Below, one piece after another: positions 53,074-61,674 of a stretch of DNA of 64,000 nucleotides. Source of the DNA: Carnobacterium_A sp049673005 (GTDB lineage: Bacteria; Bacillota; Bacilli; Lactobacillales; Carnobacteriaceae); contig NZ_JBATXB010000088.1 of NCBI RefSeq assembly GCF_049673005.1, positions 8,481-72,480 of the forward strand, in the 5' to 3' direction. How positions within the stretch are numbered: position 1 is the first letter of the stretch; each line of letters starts with the position of its first letter. Made by a program: the position numbers and the translations under genes. The notes under the pieces were generated by a model. That model had not been told where the DNA came from and did not search any database. It saw nothing but the letters and a program-made list of their open reading frames with translations.

Positions 53074-53964
53074 ATGGACTTTAGACGAATTGAGATTATC
53101 TTTGTCATAACCTTCATTGCTCTCAATATTTTTCTATTGACTACTTATCTTGACAAAAATTATAATAATTTTTCATCGGAAAATTCTAATACAAAAGTTA
53201 ATATTGCAGATGAAATGGCAAAGTCAAATATTGAGTTGCCTACTTTTCAAAACGAAATAAACAAGGTTCCTTATGTTCAAGCAGATGCCAATGATTTGTT
53301 GCTTAAAAACTACTCTAAGCTAAATAATCAAAGAGGTTCCATTGGAGAAAATGGTTTTGTCTATAAAAGTACTTTATCTGAACCGCTTCAGTTAACCGAA
53401 GAAAAAGAATTTGTAGCTAAAGATATTGATAAATTAATTGCTTTTATTGAAAGCAATCAGGTTTTATTTGGTAAAGAGTATCAATTTTTTCGATATATAA
53501 CGAAGAGTCAGCAAGTTGTGTTTACTCAAATTGCGAATAACATACCGATTGCAGACGGAACATCAGAAGTTGTTTTCCAATTAGATAATTCAAAAAGAGT
53601 GATTTCTTATGAGCAAAGCTATGCAGGACCAGTAACGGTTCAAGGTGAAAGTCGTGTGTTAATAACGGATAAGAATGCTGTAGATATTTTGTATCAAAAC
53701 AATGAATTATCTGCTGATACAATTATTAAGAAACCAACATTAAGTTACTATCGAACGTTAAATCTAGAAGAGTTAAGTATGTATGCTCCAGCTTGGTTTA
53801 TTGAAATAGAATCAAGTACGGATACACAGGTTAAGCGTGTCGATGCAATTAGTGGAACGGTACTAAAAGTTCAGACTCTTGAACAACCTCAATCAGTCAC
53901 AAAAAGTAGACTAAAACCACCTGCAGAACAAGATTCGGCTACTTTAAGTTCGAATAGGGAATAA
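53074..53964 (+). CDS. walI: WalK regulator WalI (YycI)
   Basis: A 296-residue single-span membrane protein (VITFIALNIFLLTTYLD near residues 11-27), starting MDFRRIEIIFVITFIALNIF as in YycI proteins. The extracytoplasmic part is similar in fold to YycH in known structures. It starts 3 bp after walH, with GGGGGAG before the ATG. Confidence 0.92.
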   Translation: MDFRRIEIIFVITFIALNIFLLTTYLDKNYNNFSSENSNTKVNIADEMAKSNIELPTFQNEINKVPYVQADANDLLLKNYSKLNNQRGSIGENGFVYKSTLSEPLQLTEEKEFVAKDIDKLIAFIESNQVLFGKEYQFFRYITKSQQVVFTQIANNIPIADGTSEVVFQLDNSKRVISYEQSYAGPVTVQGESRVLITDKNAVDILYQNNELSADTIIKKPTLSYYRTLNLEELSMYAPAWFIEIESSTDTQVKRVDAISGTVLKVQTLEQPQSVTKSRLKPPAEQDSATLSSNRE

Positions 53965-53966
53965 AT

Positions 53967-54010
53967 AAAAATCAAAGATATTAGGAGCCTCTAATTTCTT
54001 TGATTTTTTT
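53967..54010 (+). terminator. Terminator after walI
   Basis: AAAATCAAAG and CTTTGATTTTTTT pair, with an inner ATTAG/CTAAT pairing. It would lower expression of walJ relative to walRKHI. Confidence 0.8.
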
Positions 54011-54100
54011 AGTTAAAAACGGTCGTTAACTACTAGAGTGCTAGATATTTCAGCTAATTTGATATAAACTAGATGAGATGAACGAGGAGGATTTATTAAG

Positions 54101-54913
54101 ATGTTAATGAACCAAAACCAAGGATTGAAGGTTAGTATTCTGGCTAGTGGAAGTTCTGGGAATGTTACCTATGTTGAATCTGAGAAGAAAAGAATATTAG
54201 TGGATAGTGGTTTGAGTGGTAAAAAAATTATAGAATTATTAAAAAAAATAGATCGAGATGCAGCAGATTTAGATGCTATCTTAGTAACACATGAACATCG
54301 AGACCACGTTCATGGTGTAGGAGTTCTTGCAAGGAAATATCACCTAGATGTGTATGCGAATGAAAAAACATGGCAGGCGATGTCCCCAATTATTGGAGAC
54401 ATTAAGAATGAGCAAAAATATATTTTTGAAATGGGTAAAACACTAACTATTGGCGATATTGATATAGAAAGTTTCGGCGTTTCCCATGATGCAATTGCGC
54501 CACAATTCTATAGTTTTCATAAAAATGATAAACGATTTGTTATGTTAACCGATACCGGTTATGTTAGTGACCGAATGCGTGGCATCTTATCCAATGCGGA
54601 TGCTTATTTATTCGAGAGTAATCATGATTTGCAGATGTTGCGTATGGGAGGCTATCCTTGGCATTTAAAGCAGCGTATTTTGGGAGATAAAGGGCATTTA
54701 TCTAATGAAGATGGTGCGTTAGCACTAGCCGAAATGATTGGTGACAGAACAAAGCGTATTTATCTAGGACATTTAAGTAAAGATAATAATATAAAAGAAT
54801 TAGCTCATATGACAGCAGAAGATATTTTAAGAGAAAATGATTTAGATGTTGGAGGAGCGTTCTCTGTATACGATACAGATCCTAGTGAACCAAGTTCGTT
54901 ATTTAGTGTATAA
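54101..54913 (+). CDS. walJ: Metallo-beta-lactamase fold hydrolase WalJ (YycJ/VicX)
   Basis: A 270-residue MBL-fold protein with the metal motif THEHRDHVHG and LTDTGYVSDRM, starting with the VSILASGSSGNVTYVE signature of the family. It probably acts as a nuclease linked to replication or repair; homologues have been linked to the Wal pathway and mutation rate. ATG at 54101 follows GAGGAGG. It ends the wal locus and is separated from walI by a hairpin. Confidence 0.95.
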   Translation: MLMNQNQGLKVSILASGSSGNVTYVESEKKRILVDSGLSGKKIIELLKKIDRDAADLDAILVTHEHRDHVHGVGVLARKYHLDVYANEKTWQAMSPIIGDIKNEQKYIFEMGKTLTIGDIDIESFGVSHDAIAPQFYSFHKNDKRFVMLTDTGYVSDRMRGILSNADAYLFESNHDLQMLRMGGYPWHLKQRILGDKGHLSNEDGALALAEMIGDRTKRIYLGHLSKDNNIKELAHMTAEDILRENDLDVGGAFSVYDTDPSEPSSLFSV

Positions 54914-54924
54914 TTTAATAAATT

Positions 54925-54960
54925 AATTCTAGGAACGAAAATGTTTCTAGATTTTTTTTT
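54925..54960 (+). terminator. Terminator of walJ
   Basis: TCTAGGAAC and GTTTCTAGA form a 9-bp stem around a 6-base loop, followed by a run of T. Confidence 0.85.
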
Positions 54961-55139
54961 GAAAAAAGTTACTTTAGTAGTCATATGAAAAGAATAAAGG
55001 TAAGATAAAAGTAGTAAATGTTAAAAGAAAAAAGACGTTTAATGAGTTAAATTTCTTATTTAAGTCCATAATTATTCATAAAAAATTCATAAAATAACGA
55101 TAAAATTAGAACATAAATAAGTATGAGAGGTGAGGAAAA

Positions 55140-56390
55140 ATGAAACAAAATAATGATCCTATTAAAGATGTAACTCCTAAAAAAAATAAATCATTTAAAT
55201 CTGCCATCTTAGGAGGGCTAGTTGGTGGTTTAGTCGTTGGTCTGTTAGGTGGTGGTTACCTCTACGCTACTGAAGAGCTGGATTTAGGAGACTCCTCAAC
55301 ACAAGAATCTGGGTTAATAGATAGCAACGGAAAAGTAACGACAACGGATGTTAGTGTAAATGTTACTTCGAAAGTAACGGATGCAGTAAAAAAAGTTGAA
55401 GATTCAGTAGTTTCCGTGATAAATATGAAAGAGCAAAGCTTAGAAGGATTTGGTGGTGTCTTTGGTTCAGAAACAACAGACTCGTCAGCAGAATCTAATT
55501 TACAAACGATAGGAGAAGGAAGTGGAGTCATCTATAAAATAGATGGCGATAAAGCTTACATTGTAACGAATAATCATGTTATTGAGGATTCTGATGCAAT
55601 AGAAATTCTATTAAAAGACGGAACAAAGATTAAAGCTGAAGTAATTGGGACTGATGTATGGACTGATTTAGCCGTATTATCTATTCCATCTGATAATATA
55701 AAAAAAGCAGCAACCTTTGGTAATTCCGATAGTATAGAAGTAGGTGAACCAGCAATAGCAATAGGATCTCCTCTAGGAACGAATTTTGCTTCTTCTGTTA
55801 CTCAAGGTATTGTTTCAGCAAAAAACAGAACAGTAGAAACAGATATTGATGGAGATAGCATAGTAGATTGGGAAATGACAGTCATACAAACTGATGCTGC
55901 CATTAATCCTGGAAACTCAGGTGGTGCTTTAATTAATATCGCAGGACAAGTTATTGGAATCAACTCTATGAAAATCTCATCAGATACTGTTGAGGGGTTA
56001 GGTTTCGCTATTCCAAGTAACGATGTTGTCGATATTATCAATCAATTAGAAACAGATGGAAAAGTTGTCCGTCCAGTTTTAGGTATCAGCTTATTAGATA
56101 TTTCTCAAATATCCGAACAACAACAAGAAAGTGTTTTGAAATTGCCTAAAGAAGTGACGTCAGGGGTTGTCGTAGGGCAAGTTCAAGCTGGTTCTGCTGC
56201 AGAAAAAGGCGGATTACAAAAATACGACGTTATTGTAAAATTTAATGGTGAAGATGTTAAAAATACAATTTCTTTACGCAAAGGAATCTATAAATCAGAG
56301 TTAGGTAAAGAAGTAGAGATAGAGTATTACCGTAATGGAAAATTAGAAAAGACAACGATAACGATGACGACTTCTGAGACAATTTCTTAA
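55140..56390 (+). CDS. htrA: Serine protease HtrA (DegP-like)
   Basis: Surface quality-control protease. One membrane helix (about 20-46, AILGGLVGGLVVGLLGGGYL) anchors it. The trypsin-like domain (about 75-290) has the catalytic His in TNNHVIED, Asp in TDLAVLS and Ser in INPGNSGGALIN. A single PDZ domain (about 305-410) follows. Length 416. It is adjacent to walJ and rlmH, the usual place in Lactobacillales. ATTCATAAAA is repeated near 55073-55093, in the promoter region. Confidence 0.96.
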   Translation: MKQNNDPIKDVTPKKNKSFKSAILGGLVGGLVVGLLGGGYLYATEELDLGDSSTQESGLIDSNGKVTTTDVSVNVTSKVTDAVKKVEDSVVSVINMKEQSLEGFGGVFGSETTDSSAESNLQTIGEGSGVIYKIDGDKAYIVTNNHVIEDSDAIEILLKDGTKIKAEVIGTDVWTDLAVLSIPSDNIKKAATFGNSDSIEVGEPAIAIGSPLGTNFASSVTQGIVSAKNRTVETDIDGDSIVDWEMTVIQTDAAINPGNSGGALINIAGQVIGINSMKISSDTVEGLGFAIPSNDVVDIINQLETDGKVVRPVLGISLLDISQISEQQQESVLKLPKEVTSGVVVGQVQAGSAAEKGGLQKYDVIVKFNGEDVKNTISLRKGIYKSELGKEVEIEYYRNGKLEKTTITMTTSETIS

Positions 56391-56401
56391 GAATTAGCAT
56401 A

Positions 56402-56442
56402 AAAATAAAGCTCATTGCCAATCTTGGCAGTGAGCTTTATTT
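56402..56442 (+). terminator. Terminator of htrA
   Basis: AAATAAAGCTCATTGCCA pairs with TGGCAGTGAGCTTTATTT (one G-T) around a 4-base loop. Confidence 0.92.
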
Positions 56443-56480
56443 AGTTAAAAAATTAGAATAATGTATTTTTTTTATTATTT

Positions 56481-56838
56481 TGTGGATAACAAAAACAAAA
56501 AAGTTTTGGACATTGTGTATAAGTGCTGTAAAATAGAGAATGAAAGAAGTTGTGGGATATGAAGTTATCCACAAAATGAAAGGAGTGCTGTGGATGGATG
56601 AAATAAAAGCCTGTCAGGAACATATAGAAGAAGCTCTAGATGACGCTGTTTATGGAGGTTTTGAGATGCCGATTTTAAAGGCTTTTTCTCCTGTGGATAA
56701 AGAAGTCTATAAGTGTGCTTATTGTGAGAAGCTACCTATATATGTGGTAGAGAACGAACATTCGCATACCATATGAAGTGTTCAAGTTATGAACATGTGT
56801 ATAACTTTTGTGTATAACTAATTTAAAAAGGTGGATAA
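56481..56838. other. DnaA-box cluster around the CxxH gene and rlmH
   Basis: Seven DnaA-box-like 9-mers occur in 358 bp. TTATCCACA is at 56481-56489 (-), 56565-56573 (+) and 56692-56700 (-, inside the coding sequence). TTATACACA is at 56514-56522, 56796-56804 and 56809-56817 (all -). TTATCCACC is at 56830-56838 (-). I recall a stable DnaA-binding region near the rlmH homologue yydA in B. subtilis, but cannot check it here. Confidence 0.75.
56594..56776 (+). CDS. CxxH/CxxC small protein
   Basis: A 60-residue protein with CQEH near the N-terminus and CAYC near residue 41, the spacing of the CxxH/CxxC family found next to rlmH in Firmicutes. The four residues probably bind a metal. ATG at 56594 follows AAAGGAG; the frame upstream to 56540 lacks a ribosome site. 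Function unknown. It lies inside the DnaA-box cluster. Confidence 0.85.
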   Translation: MDEIKACQEHIEEALDDAVYGGFEMPILKAFSPVDKEVYKCAYCEKLPIYVVENEHSHTI

Positions 56839-56840
56839 CT

Positions 56841-57320
56841 TTGAATATTAAAATTATAACAGTTGGTAAATTAAAAGAGAAATATTTAAAAATGGGTATA
56901 GCTGAGTATGCTAAGAGATTAGGTGCTTATTGCAAAATGGAGTTAATTGAAGTGCCAGATGAGAAAGCTCCAGAAAAATTAAGTGAAGCAGAGATGATTC
57001 AGGTAAAAGAAAAAGAAGGAGAACGTATTTTAGCTAAAATTCCTGATCAAGCCTATGTATTTGCTTTAGCTATTGAAGGCAATCAACGAACATCGGAAAA
57101 ATTTTCAAAAGAAATTGAGCAATTGGGTATTCAAGGTAAAAGTAACCTTGTATTTGTTATTGGTGGGTCATTAGGGCTGAGTGAGGCAGTTATGAAAAGA
57201 AGCAATACAAAGATTTCTTTTGGAAAGATGACTCTTCCACATCAATTAATGAGATTAGTATTGATTGAACAAATCTATCGTAGTTTTCGGATAATGAAGA
57301 ATGAACCGTACCACAAGTAA
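56841..57320 (+). CDS. rlmH: 23S rRNA pseudouridine-1915 N3-methyltransferase RlmH
   Basis: SPOUT-class methyltransferase acting on the 70S ribosome. It starts NIKIITVGKLKEKYLKMGI; the SAM-binding knot has FVIGGSLGLSEAV, then KMTLPHQLMRLVLIEQIYR and the terminal NEPYHK. TTG at 56841, shortly after AAAGGTGG, gives the standard 159 residues; the upstream ATG at 56808 is rejected. DnaA boxes overlap its leader. Confidence 0.96.
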   Translation: MNIKIITVGKLKEKYLKMGIAEYAKRLGAYCKMELIEVPDEKAPEKLSEAEMIQVKEKEGERILAKIPDQAYVFALAIEGNQRTSEKFSKEIEQLGIQGKSNLVFVIGGSLGLSEAVMKRSNTKISFGKMTLPHQLMRLVLIEQIYRSFRIMKNEPYHK

Positions 57321-57401
57321 ATGAGGTTTTTCTCAGAAAGTAATTGTTTTAATTTTTTGATAAGTACTATATTTGAACTAAAGACAGTTAAAAATTGAAG
57401 G

Positions 57402-57446
57402 AAAAAAGTAAGCCTATTGGTTATTATCAATAGGCTTACTTTAAAA
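57402..57446. terminator. Bidirectional terminator between rlmH and the glyoxalase-like gene
   Basis: AAAGTAAGCCTATTG and its exact complement (57405-57419, 57428-57442) enclose 8 bases, with A and T tracts outside. Confidence 0.92.
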
Positions 57447-57458
57447 TAGTTGAAAAAA

Positions 57459-57839
57459 TTATTTTGCTCGCTTTACTTCAATGCGATAGCCATCAGGGTC
57501 TGTCACAAAGAAATAGGTTGGTGTACCACCTGAAAGTCCTCTTAACTCGCCTGTTTCATAAGTCGAAGCTGTACAAATTTCATGCATTTTTTCTAAATCA
57601 CTGACAGTCACACCTAAATGACTGAAACCATTACCTACATCATATGGCTCAGCATCGTAATTGTAAGTGAGTTCGATTTGTACAGACGAACCGGGAGAAT
57701 TCAGATAAACTAAATCAAATTTATTTTCAGGAAATTCTCTGCGGCTGGCAACTTCAAAATTGAATAGATTAGTATAGAAGTCTAAAGTAGCATCAATATC
57801 TCTGATACGTAGGCAAATCTCAACAAGTTCTTGTTTCAT
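57459..57839 (-). CDS. Glyoxalase I-like VOC family protein
   Basis: A 126-residue protein with two beta-alpha-beta-beta-beta modules, resembling lactoylglutathione lyase. IRDIDATLDFYTNLFNFEV and FVTDPDGYRIEVKRAK match the GloA family, and HLGVTV carries the central metal His. The first metal position, usually His, appears as Glu in ELVEICLRIRD, so activity or metal choice may differ. ATG at 57839 follows GGAGGATG. A glyoxalase II-like gene is 1.8 kb away. Confidence 0.8.
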   Translation of the reverse strand: MKQELVEICLRIRDIDATLDFYTNLFNFEVASRREFPENKFDLVYLNSPGSSVQIELTYNYDAEPYDVGNGFSHLGVTVSDLEKMHEICTASTYETGELRGLSGGTPTYFFVTDPDGYRIEVKRAK

Positions 57840-58132
57840 AATATCATCCTCCAATAATTTCTTATCTTTATTCTAGCATGAATAGGTTACATACGCATTT
57901 TTTTGACGAATATTATCTTCCCTATTGCTTTCTATTAGATCAATAGATAAAAGCATAGATTTTAAACTATTTATAGGGATATTCATGGAAAAAAAGTATT
58001 GGATAAGTAAATTAAGGACAACAATTTTATCTACATTCATTTCTCAAAGTGAGTGAATAAGCTGAATTTTTGGAATGTTGGTTTATAAGTAGTATGATGG
58101 GAGTACTAATAATTATTATGAGGAGTGTTATA

Positions 58133-58921
58133 ATGACGGCATATGAATTACCAAAAGTATGGAAGTGGGAAGAAGAGAATTCAAAAAAAGGTGGCAATCG
58201 ACCAACTGCGGGCAGTCGTTTTGAACAAAAATTACCGGTTGGAGAGGCTCCATTCCAACTTTATTCACTAGGAACACCGAATGGCATTAAAGTTGCAATT
58301 ATGTTCGAAGAGCTAAAGGAACTAAATATCGTTGGTGCAGAATATGATTTATACGCTATTAATATTGGAGAAGCAGATCAATTTGGCTCAGATTTCGTAG
58401 AAATTAATCCTAACTCTAAAATTCCAGCTCTTGTGGATCAAAGTCAAAATCCTCGTCTAGAAATTTTTGAATCGGGCTCGATTCTTCTTTATTTAGCTGA
58501 GAAATTTGATCAATTGATTCCAACAGACATTCATGGTCGAACTGAAACTCTTAATTGGCTATTCTGGCAAATGGGTGCAGGTCCTTATGTGGGTGGAGGC
58601 TTTGGTCACTTTTTTGCTTATGCTCCAGAACCTTTAAAATACCCAATTGATCGGTTTACGATGGAAACCAAGCGTCAGTTAGATTTACTCGATAAAACGT
58701 TAGCGCAACGTCCTTATATAGCTGGTGATAGCTACAGTATTGCAGATATCGCGATCTGGTCTTGGTATGGTCTTTTAGCATTAGGAAAATTATATGAAGG
58801 ATCTTATGAGTTTTTAAATATAGATGAATATCCTCATTTCTTGGAATGGTCTCATCGCATTGCAAAGAGACCAGGCGTTCAGAGAGGTTTGGAAGTAGAA
58901 TATCAACCGCTAGGAGAGTAG
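58133..58921 (+). CDS. Glutathione S-transferase family protein, YghU-like
   Basis: A 262-residue two-domain protein. An N-terminal extension (PKVWKWEEENSKKGGNRPTA) and FQLYSLGTPNGIKVAIMFEE, then EINPNSKIPALVD and FESGSILLYLAEKF match the thioredoxin-fold half. The C-terminal helical half has YSIADIAIWSWYG. YghU and YfcG are disulfide-bond reductases using glutathione. The frame is open from 58070, but ATG at 58133 follows GAGGAG. No glutathione synthesis gene is in the window. Confidence 0.88.
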   Translation: MTAYELPKVWKWEEENSKKGGNRPTAGSRFEQKLPVGEAPFQLYSLGTPNGIKVAIMFEELKELNIVGAEYDLYAINIGEADQFGSDFVEINPNSKIPALVDQSQNPRLEIFESGSILLYLAEKFDQLIPTDIHGRTETLNWLFWQMGAGPYVGGGFGHFFAYAPEPLKYPIDRFTMETKRQLDLLDKTLAQRPYIAGDSYSIADIAIWSWYGLLALGKLYEGSYEFLNIDEYPHFLEWSHRIAKRPGVQRGLEVEYQPLGE

Positions 58922-58972
58922 TTCAAGAAAATAGTGCATTGATTTGTTTTCTTTTATAGATTAGATAGAATT

Positions 58973-59027
58973 AAAACCTCATTTAGACGTATTGCGGAAA
59001 ATCGCATTGCAAGTAAATGAGGTTTTA
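58973..59027 (+). terminator. Terminator after the GST-like gene
   Basis: AAAACCTCATTTA and TAAATGAGGTTTT form a 13-bp stem over a long loop that contains a second small hairpin. Confidence 0.75.
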
Positions 59028-59108
59028 AAACTATAAAAAAAGAGTCCTAAGTCATCTTATAAGGAGCAAAATAGAAATCAGATGAGTAAATATACAGGGG
59101 GAGTAGGA

Positions 59109-59591
59109 ATGATACTAGTAAATCTTGAAGAGTTTTTAAGAGAACAATCGATTTACTTTGAATTGTATAATCATGATCCTATTTATACAAATGAAGATGC
59201 TGTGATAATGAAAAAAGAGAAAGGATTTACAGGTACAGAAACCAAAGCACTGTTTTTAAAAGGGAAATCTGGACAGTACTATTCATTCGTAACTTTTACG
59301 ACGAAACGAGCGGATTTTAAACGGTTAAAGCAAGCTGCAGGCGAAAAAGTAGCCGTTGTTAAGCAGGATGAAATGGAAGCGGTAACGAGTCAAAAAGCAG
59401 GTGCAGTAACCCCTTTAGGCTATGAAAGTGCCATTTCGATGATAGTAGATGGGGAGTTATTCAAGCAAGAAAAACTCGTATTTGCTCCTGCAAGACCAGA
59501 TCAAACTATGGTTATCTTGGCTAAAGATTTAAAAAAAATTATTGATTTACTTGGAAATGAGTTGTTTATTTATAGTGAGGAGGATGAATAA
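59109..59591 (+). CDS. YbaK/aminoacyl-tRNA deacylase family protein
   Basis: A 160-residue protein of the YbaK/ProX family, which hydrolyses mischarged aminoacyl-tRNA in trans. YNHDPIYTNEDAVIMKKEKG, TKALFLKG and the GAVTPLGY loop are family-typical. It is closest to the stand-alone PrdX/ProXp group; the amino acid edited is not clear. ATG at 59109 follows GGGGGAG. Its stop overlaps the next start (TAATG). Confidence 0.82.
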   Translation: MILVNLEEFLREQSIYFELYNHDPIYTNEDAVIMKKEKGFTGTETKALFLKGKSGQYYSFVTFTTKRADFKRLKQAAGEKVAVVKQDEMEAVTSQKAGAVTPLGYESAISMIVDGELFKQEKLVFAPARPDQTMVILAKDLKKIIDLLGNELFIYSEEDE

Positions 59592-60292
59592 TGACTGTTT
59601 ACCCGATAAAAGCTTTTTCGGATAACTATATTTGGATTATTGAAGAAGGTACAGAGGCAGTGATAGTCGATCCAGGTGAAGCTAAACATGTGATAGCTTA
59701 CTTAGAAGAAAAACAGCTACGTCTAAATTCAATTTTATTAACGCATAATCACGATGACCATGTTGGTGGAGTTCAAGAAATTTTAGCAAACTATCCAGAA
59801 ATTTCAATTTATGGACCGAAAGAAACGGAGCAATTAGCGAATCAGATTGTATCGGAAGGGGATTCTTTTACTTTATTAGGACAACATTTTCAAGTGTTAC
59901 AAACGGGTGGGCATACCCATGGACACATTAGCTTTGTAACAAACGAGGCATTATTTTGTGGGGATGCTTTATTCTCAGGAGGTTGTGGCCGAGTGTTTAC
60001 AAAAGATTATCAAGCTCAATATGATGCCCTACAGAAATTTAAACAACTAGATGATGACATACAAGTGTATGCAGCTCATGAATATACGCAGACTAATTTA
60101 CAGTTTGCGCAGTCTATTGAGCCATCTAACAAAGTAATTTCTGAATCCTTAACCGAAGTGAAGAATTTACGTCTAAATGGACAACCCACTTTACCATCAA
60201 CAATTGGTAAAGAGAAAAAAATCAATCTATTTCTCCAAGCAGAAAAGTTAGAAGATTTTAAGAAATTACGTCAAGCTCGTGATAATTTCTAG
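59591..60292 (+). CDS. Glyoxalase II-like metallo-beta-lactamase hydrolase
   Basis: A 233-residue hydrolase related to hydroxyacylglutathione hydrolase (GloB). The metal motif is THNHDDHVGG, with FVTNEALFCGDALFSGGCGRV and YAAHEYTQTNLQFA, then the C-terminal helical region (NLFLQAEK). It would hydrolyse S-lactoylglutathione or a related thiol ester. It is translationally coupled to the YbaK-like gene. Confidence 0.88.
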   Translation: MTVYPIKAFSDNYIWIIEEGTEAVIVDPGEAKHVIAYLEEKQLRLNSILLTHNHDDHVGGVQEILANYPEISIYGPKETEQLANQIVSEGDSFTLLGQHFQVLQTGGHTHGHISFVTNEALFCGDALFSGGCGRVFTKDYQAQYDALQKFKQLDDDIQVYAAHEYTQTNLQFAQSIEPSNKVISESLTEVKNLRLNGQPTLPSTIGKEKKINLFLQAEKLEDFKKLRQARDNF

Positions 60293-60555
60293 AGTTTAAA
60301 AAATTAAAGAAGTTATTTTTTAAGTTGTTAAACAGAAAGACTTCTGCTATATTTGTAACGAATAAATCTCTTATTTATTGTTTATCAAAATTAGGATAAT
60401 TAAAACTTTTGCTATTTATCCTTGAATCTCAGACTTAAAGGTTTGTCGATATACCTGCAGAACATGATGATTAGGTTTAAAAGATAGGAATAAATTCTTC
60501 AAAGCCGAAAGACCTAATGAAAATATAAAATAATTTAAGAAGGGACTTTATTATT

Positions 60556-61560
60556 TTGCAAAAAGAAATCGTTCATCAACTACCTAAAGTGGAATTGCAT
60601 TGTCATTTAGATGGCTCGGTTCCGATGGCAACATTGAAAAAACTAGCAGAAAAACAACTATTTAACATGGATTTGTTTGATCAAATCGTTGCACCAGAAA
60701 AATGCACTGATTTAGTCGATTATTTAAAGGGATTTGATATCATTCATCAGCTGATGCAAACTCACGAACAACTAGAAGAATCGGCTTATGCTGTTGTTGA
60801 AGCGTCAGCTTTAGAAAATGTTCGGTATATGGAGTTGAGATTTGCTCCACTCTTGCACACAGAAGCAGGCTTAACAGTATCAGAAATTATTGAAGCCATC
60901 AGTAAAGGTATTAACCGTGCTAGAATAAAATATGATGTTAGTGTAAATCTATTGATATGCGGCATGCGTCAGCATTCTAACGAAAAAAACCTTAAAATGT
61001 TGTCTGAAATAATAGAGACAAAAGAAGAGTTACTAGTCGGCTTTGATATGGCCGGTCCAGAACCTGATACAGCCAATAATCACATTGAACCATTGACTAG
61101 TTATGCGCAAACTAATGGACTACACATTACTCTCCATGCCGGGGAGTGTGGCTGTGCCCATAATGTTGTTCAAGCAATCCGATTGGGAGCAAAGCGTATC
61201 GGGCATGGAATAGCTATTCAAAAGGATGAAGCAGCTCAAATTCTTTGTTTAGAAAAAGAAACAGTTATCGAAATGTGTCCGACAAGCAACATTCAAACAA
61301 ATGCGGTTGAAAAATGGGAGGATTATCCTTTACTTGATTTTTTAGAAAAGGGAATAAAATGTTGTATCAATACCGATAATCGTACAGTCTCCAATACGAC
61401 ACTAACGAGAGAATATATGCTTTTAACTGAACACTTTGGAATTGGCTACGAGACTATGAAATTACTGAATTTAAATGGCTTAGCAGGTGCGTTTACTACT
61501 TCAGAGATAAAAGAAAATCTTACCGGAATAATTGATAAAGCTTACGCACCATATATATAG
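60556..61560 (+). CDS. add: Adenosine deaminase
   Basis: Converts adenosine to inosine. The zinc site residues appear in LHCHLDGSVP, ITLHAGECG and CINTDNRTVSNT, with RIGHGIAIQ and EMCPTSNIQT. Length 334. It starts with TTG at 60556, with AAGGGA about 12 bases upstream, a weak site. It adds to the purine-salvage content (ade, purA, guaB). I see no PurBox in its 263-bp upstream gap. Confidence 0.94.
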   Translation: MQKEIVHQLPKVELHCHLDGSVPMATLKKLAEKQLFNMDLFDQIVAPEKCTDLVDYLKGFDIIHQLMQTHEQLEESAYAVVEASALENVRYMELRFAPLLHTEAGLTVSEIIEAISKGINRARIKYDVSVNLLICGMRQHSNEKNLKMLSEIIETKEELLVGFDMAGPEPDTANNHIEPLTSYAQTNGLHITLHAGECGCAHNVVQAIRLGAKRIGHGIAIQKDEAAQILCLEKETVIEMCPTSNIQTNAVEKWEDYPLLDFLEKGIKCCINTDNRTVSNTTLTREYMLLTEHFGIGYETMKLLNLNGLAGAFTTSEIKENLTGIIDKAYAPYI

Positions 61561-61563
61561 AAT

Positions 61564-61612
61564 AAAAAAGGTGAGAATTCCCTTTATTTAATATGGGGAT
61601 TTTTCCCTTTTT
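61564..61612 (+). terminator. Terminator of add
   Basis: An imperfect stem between AAAAAAGGTGAGAATTCCC and GGGGATTTTTCCCTTTTT is followed by more T. Confidence 0.7.
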
Positions 61613-61674
61613 AAAATTTTTTTATAGTAAAAAAGTATAAGAATAAAAAATTTAATAAGCGAGGAAAACTAGCT

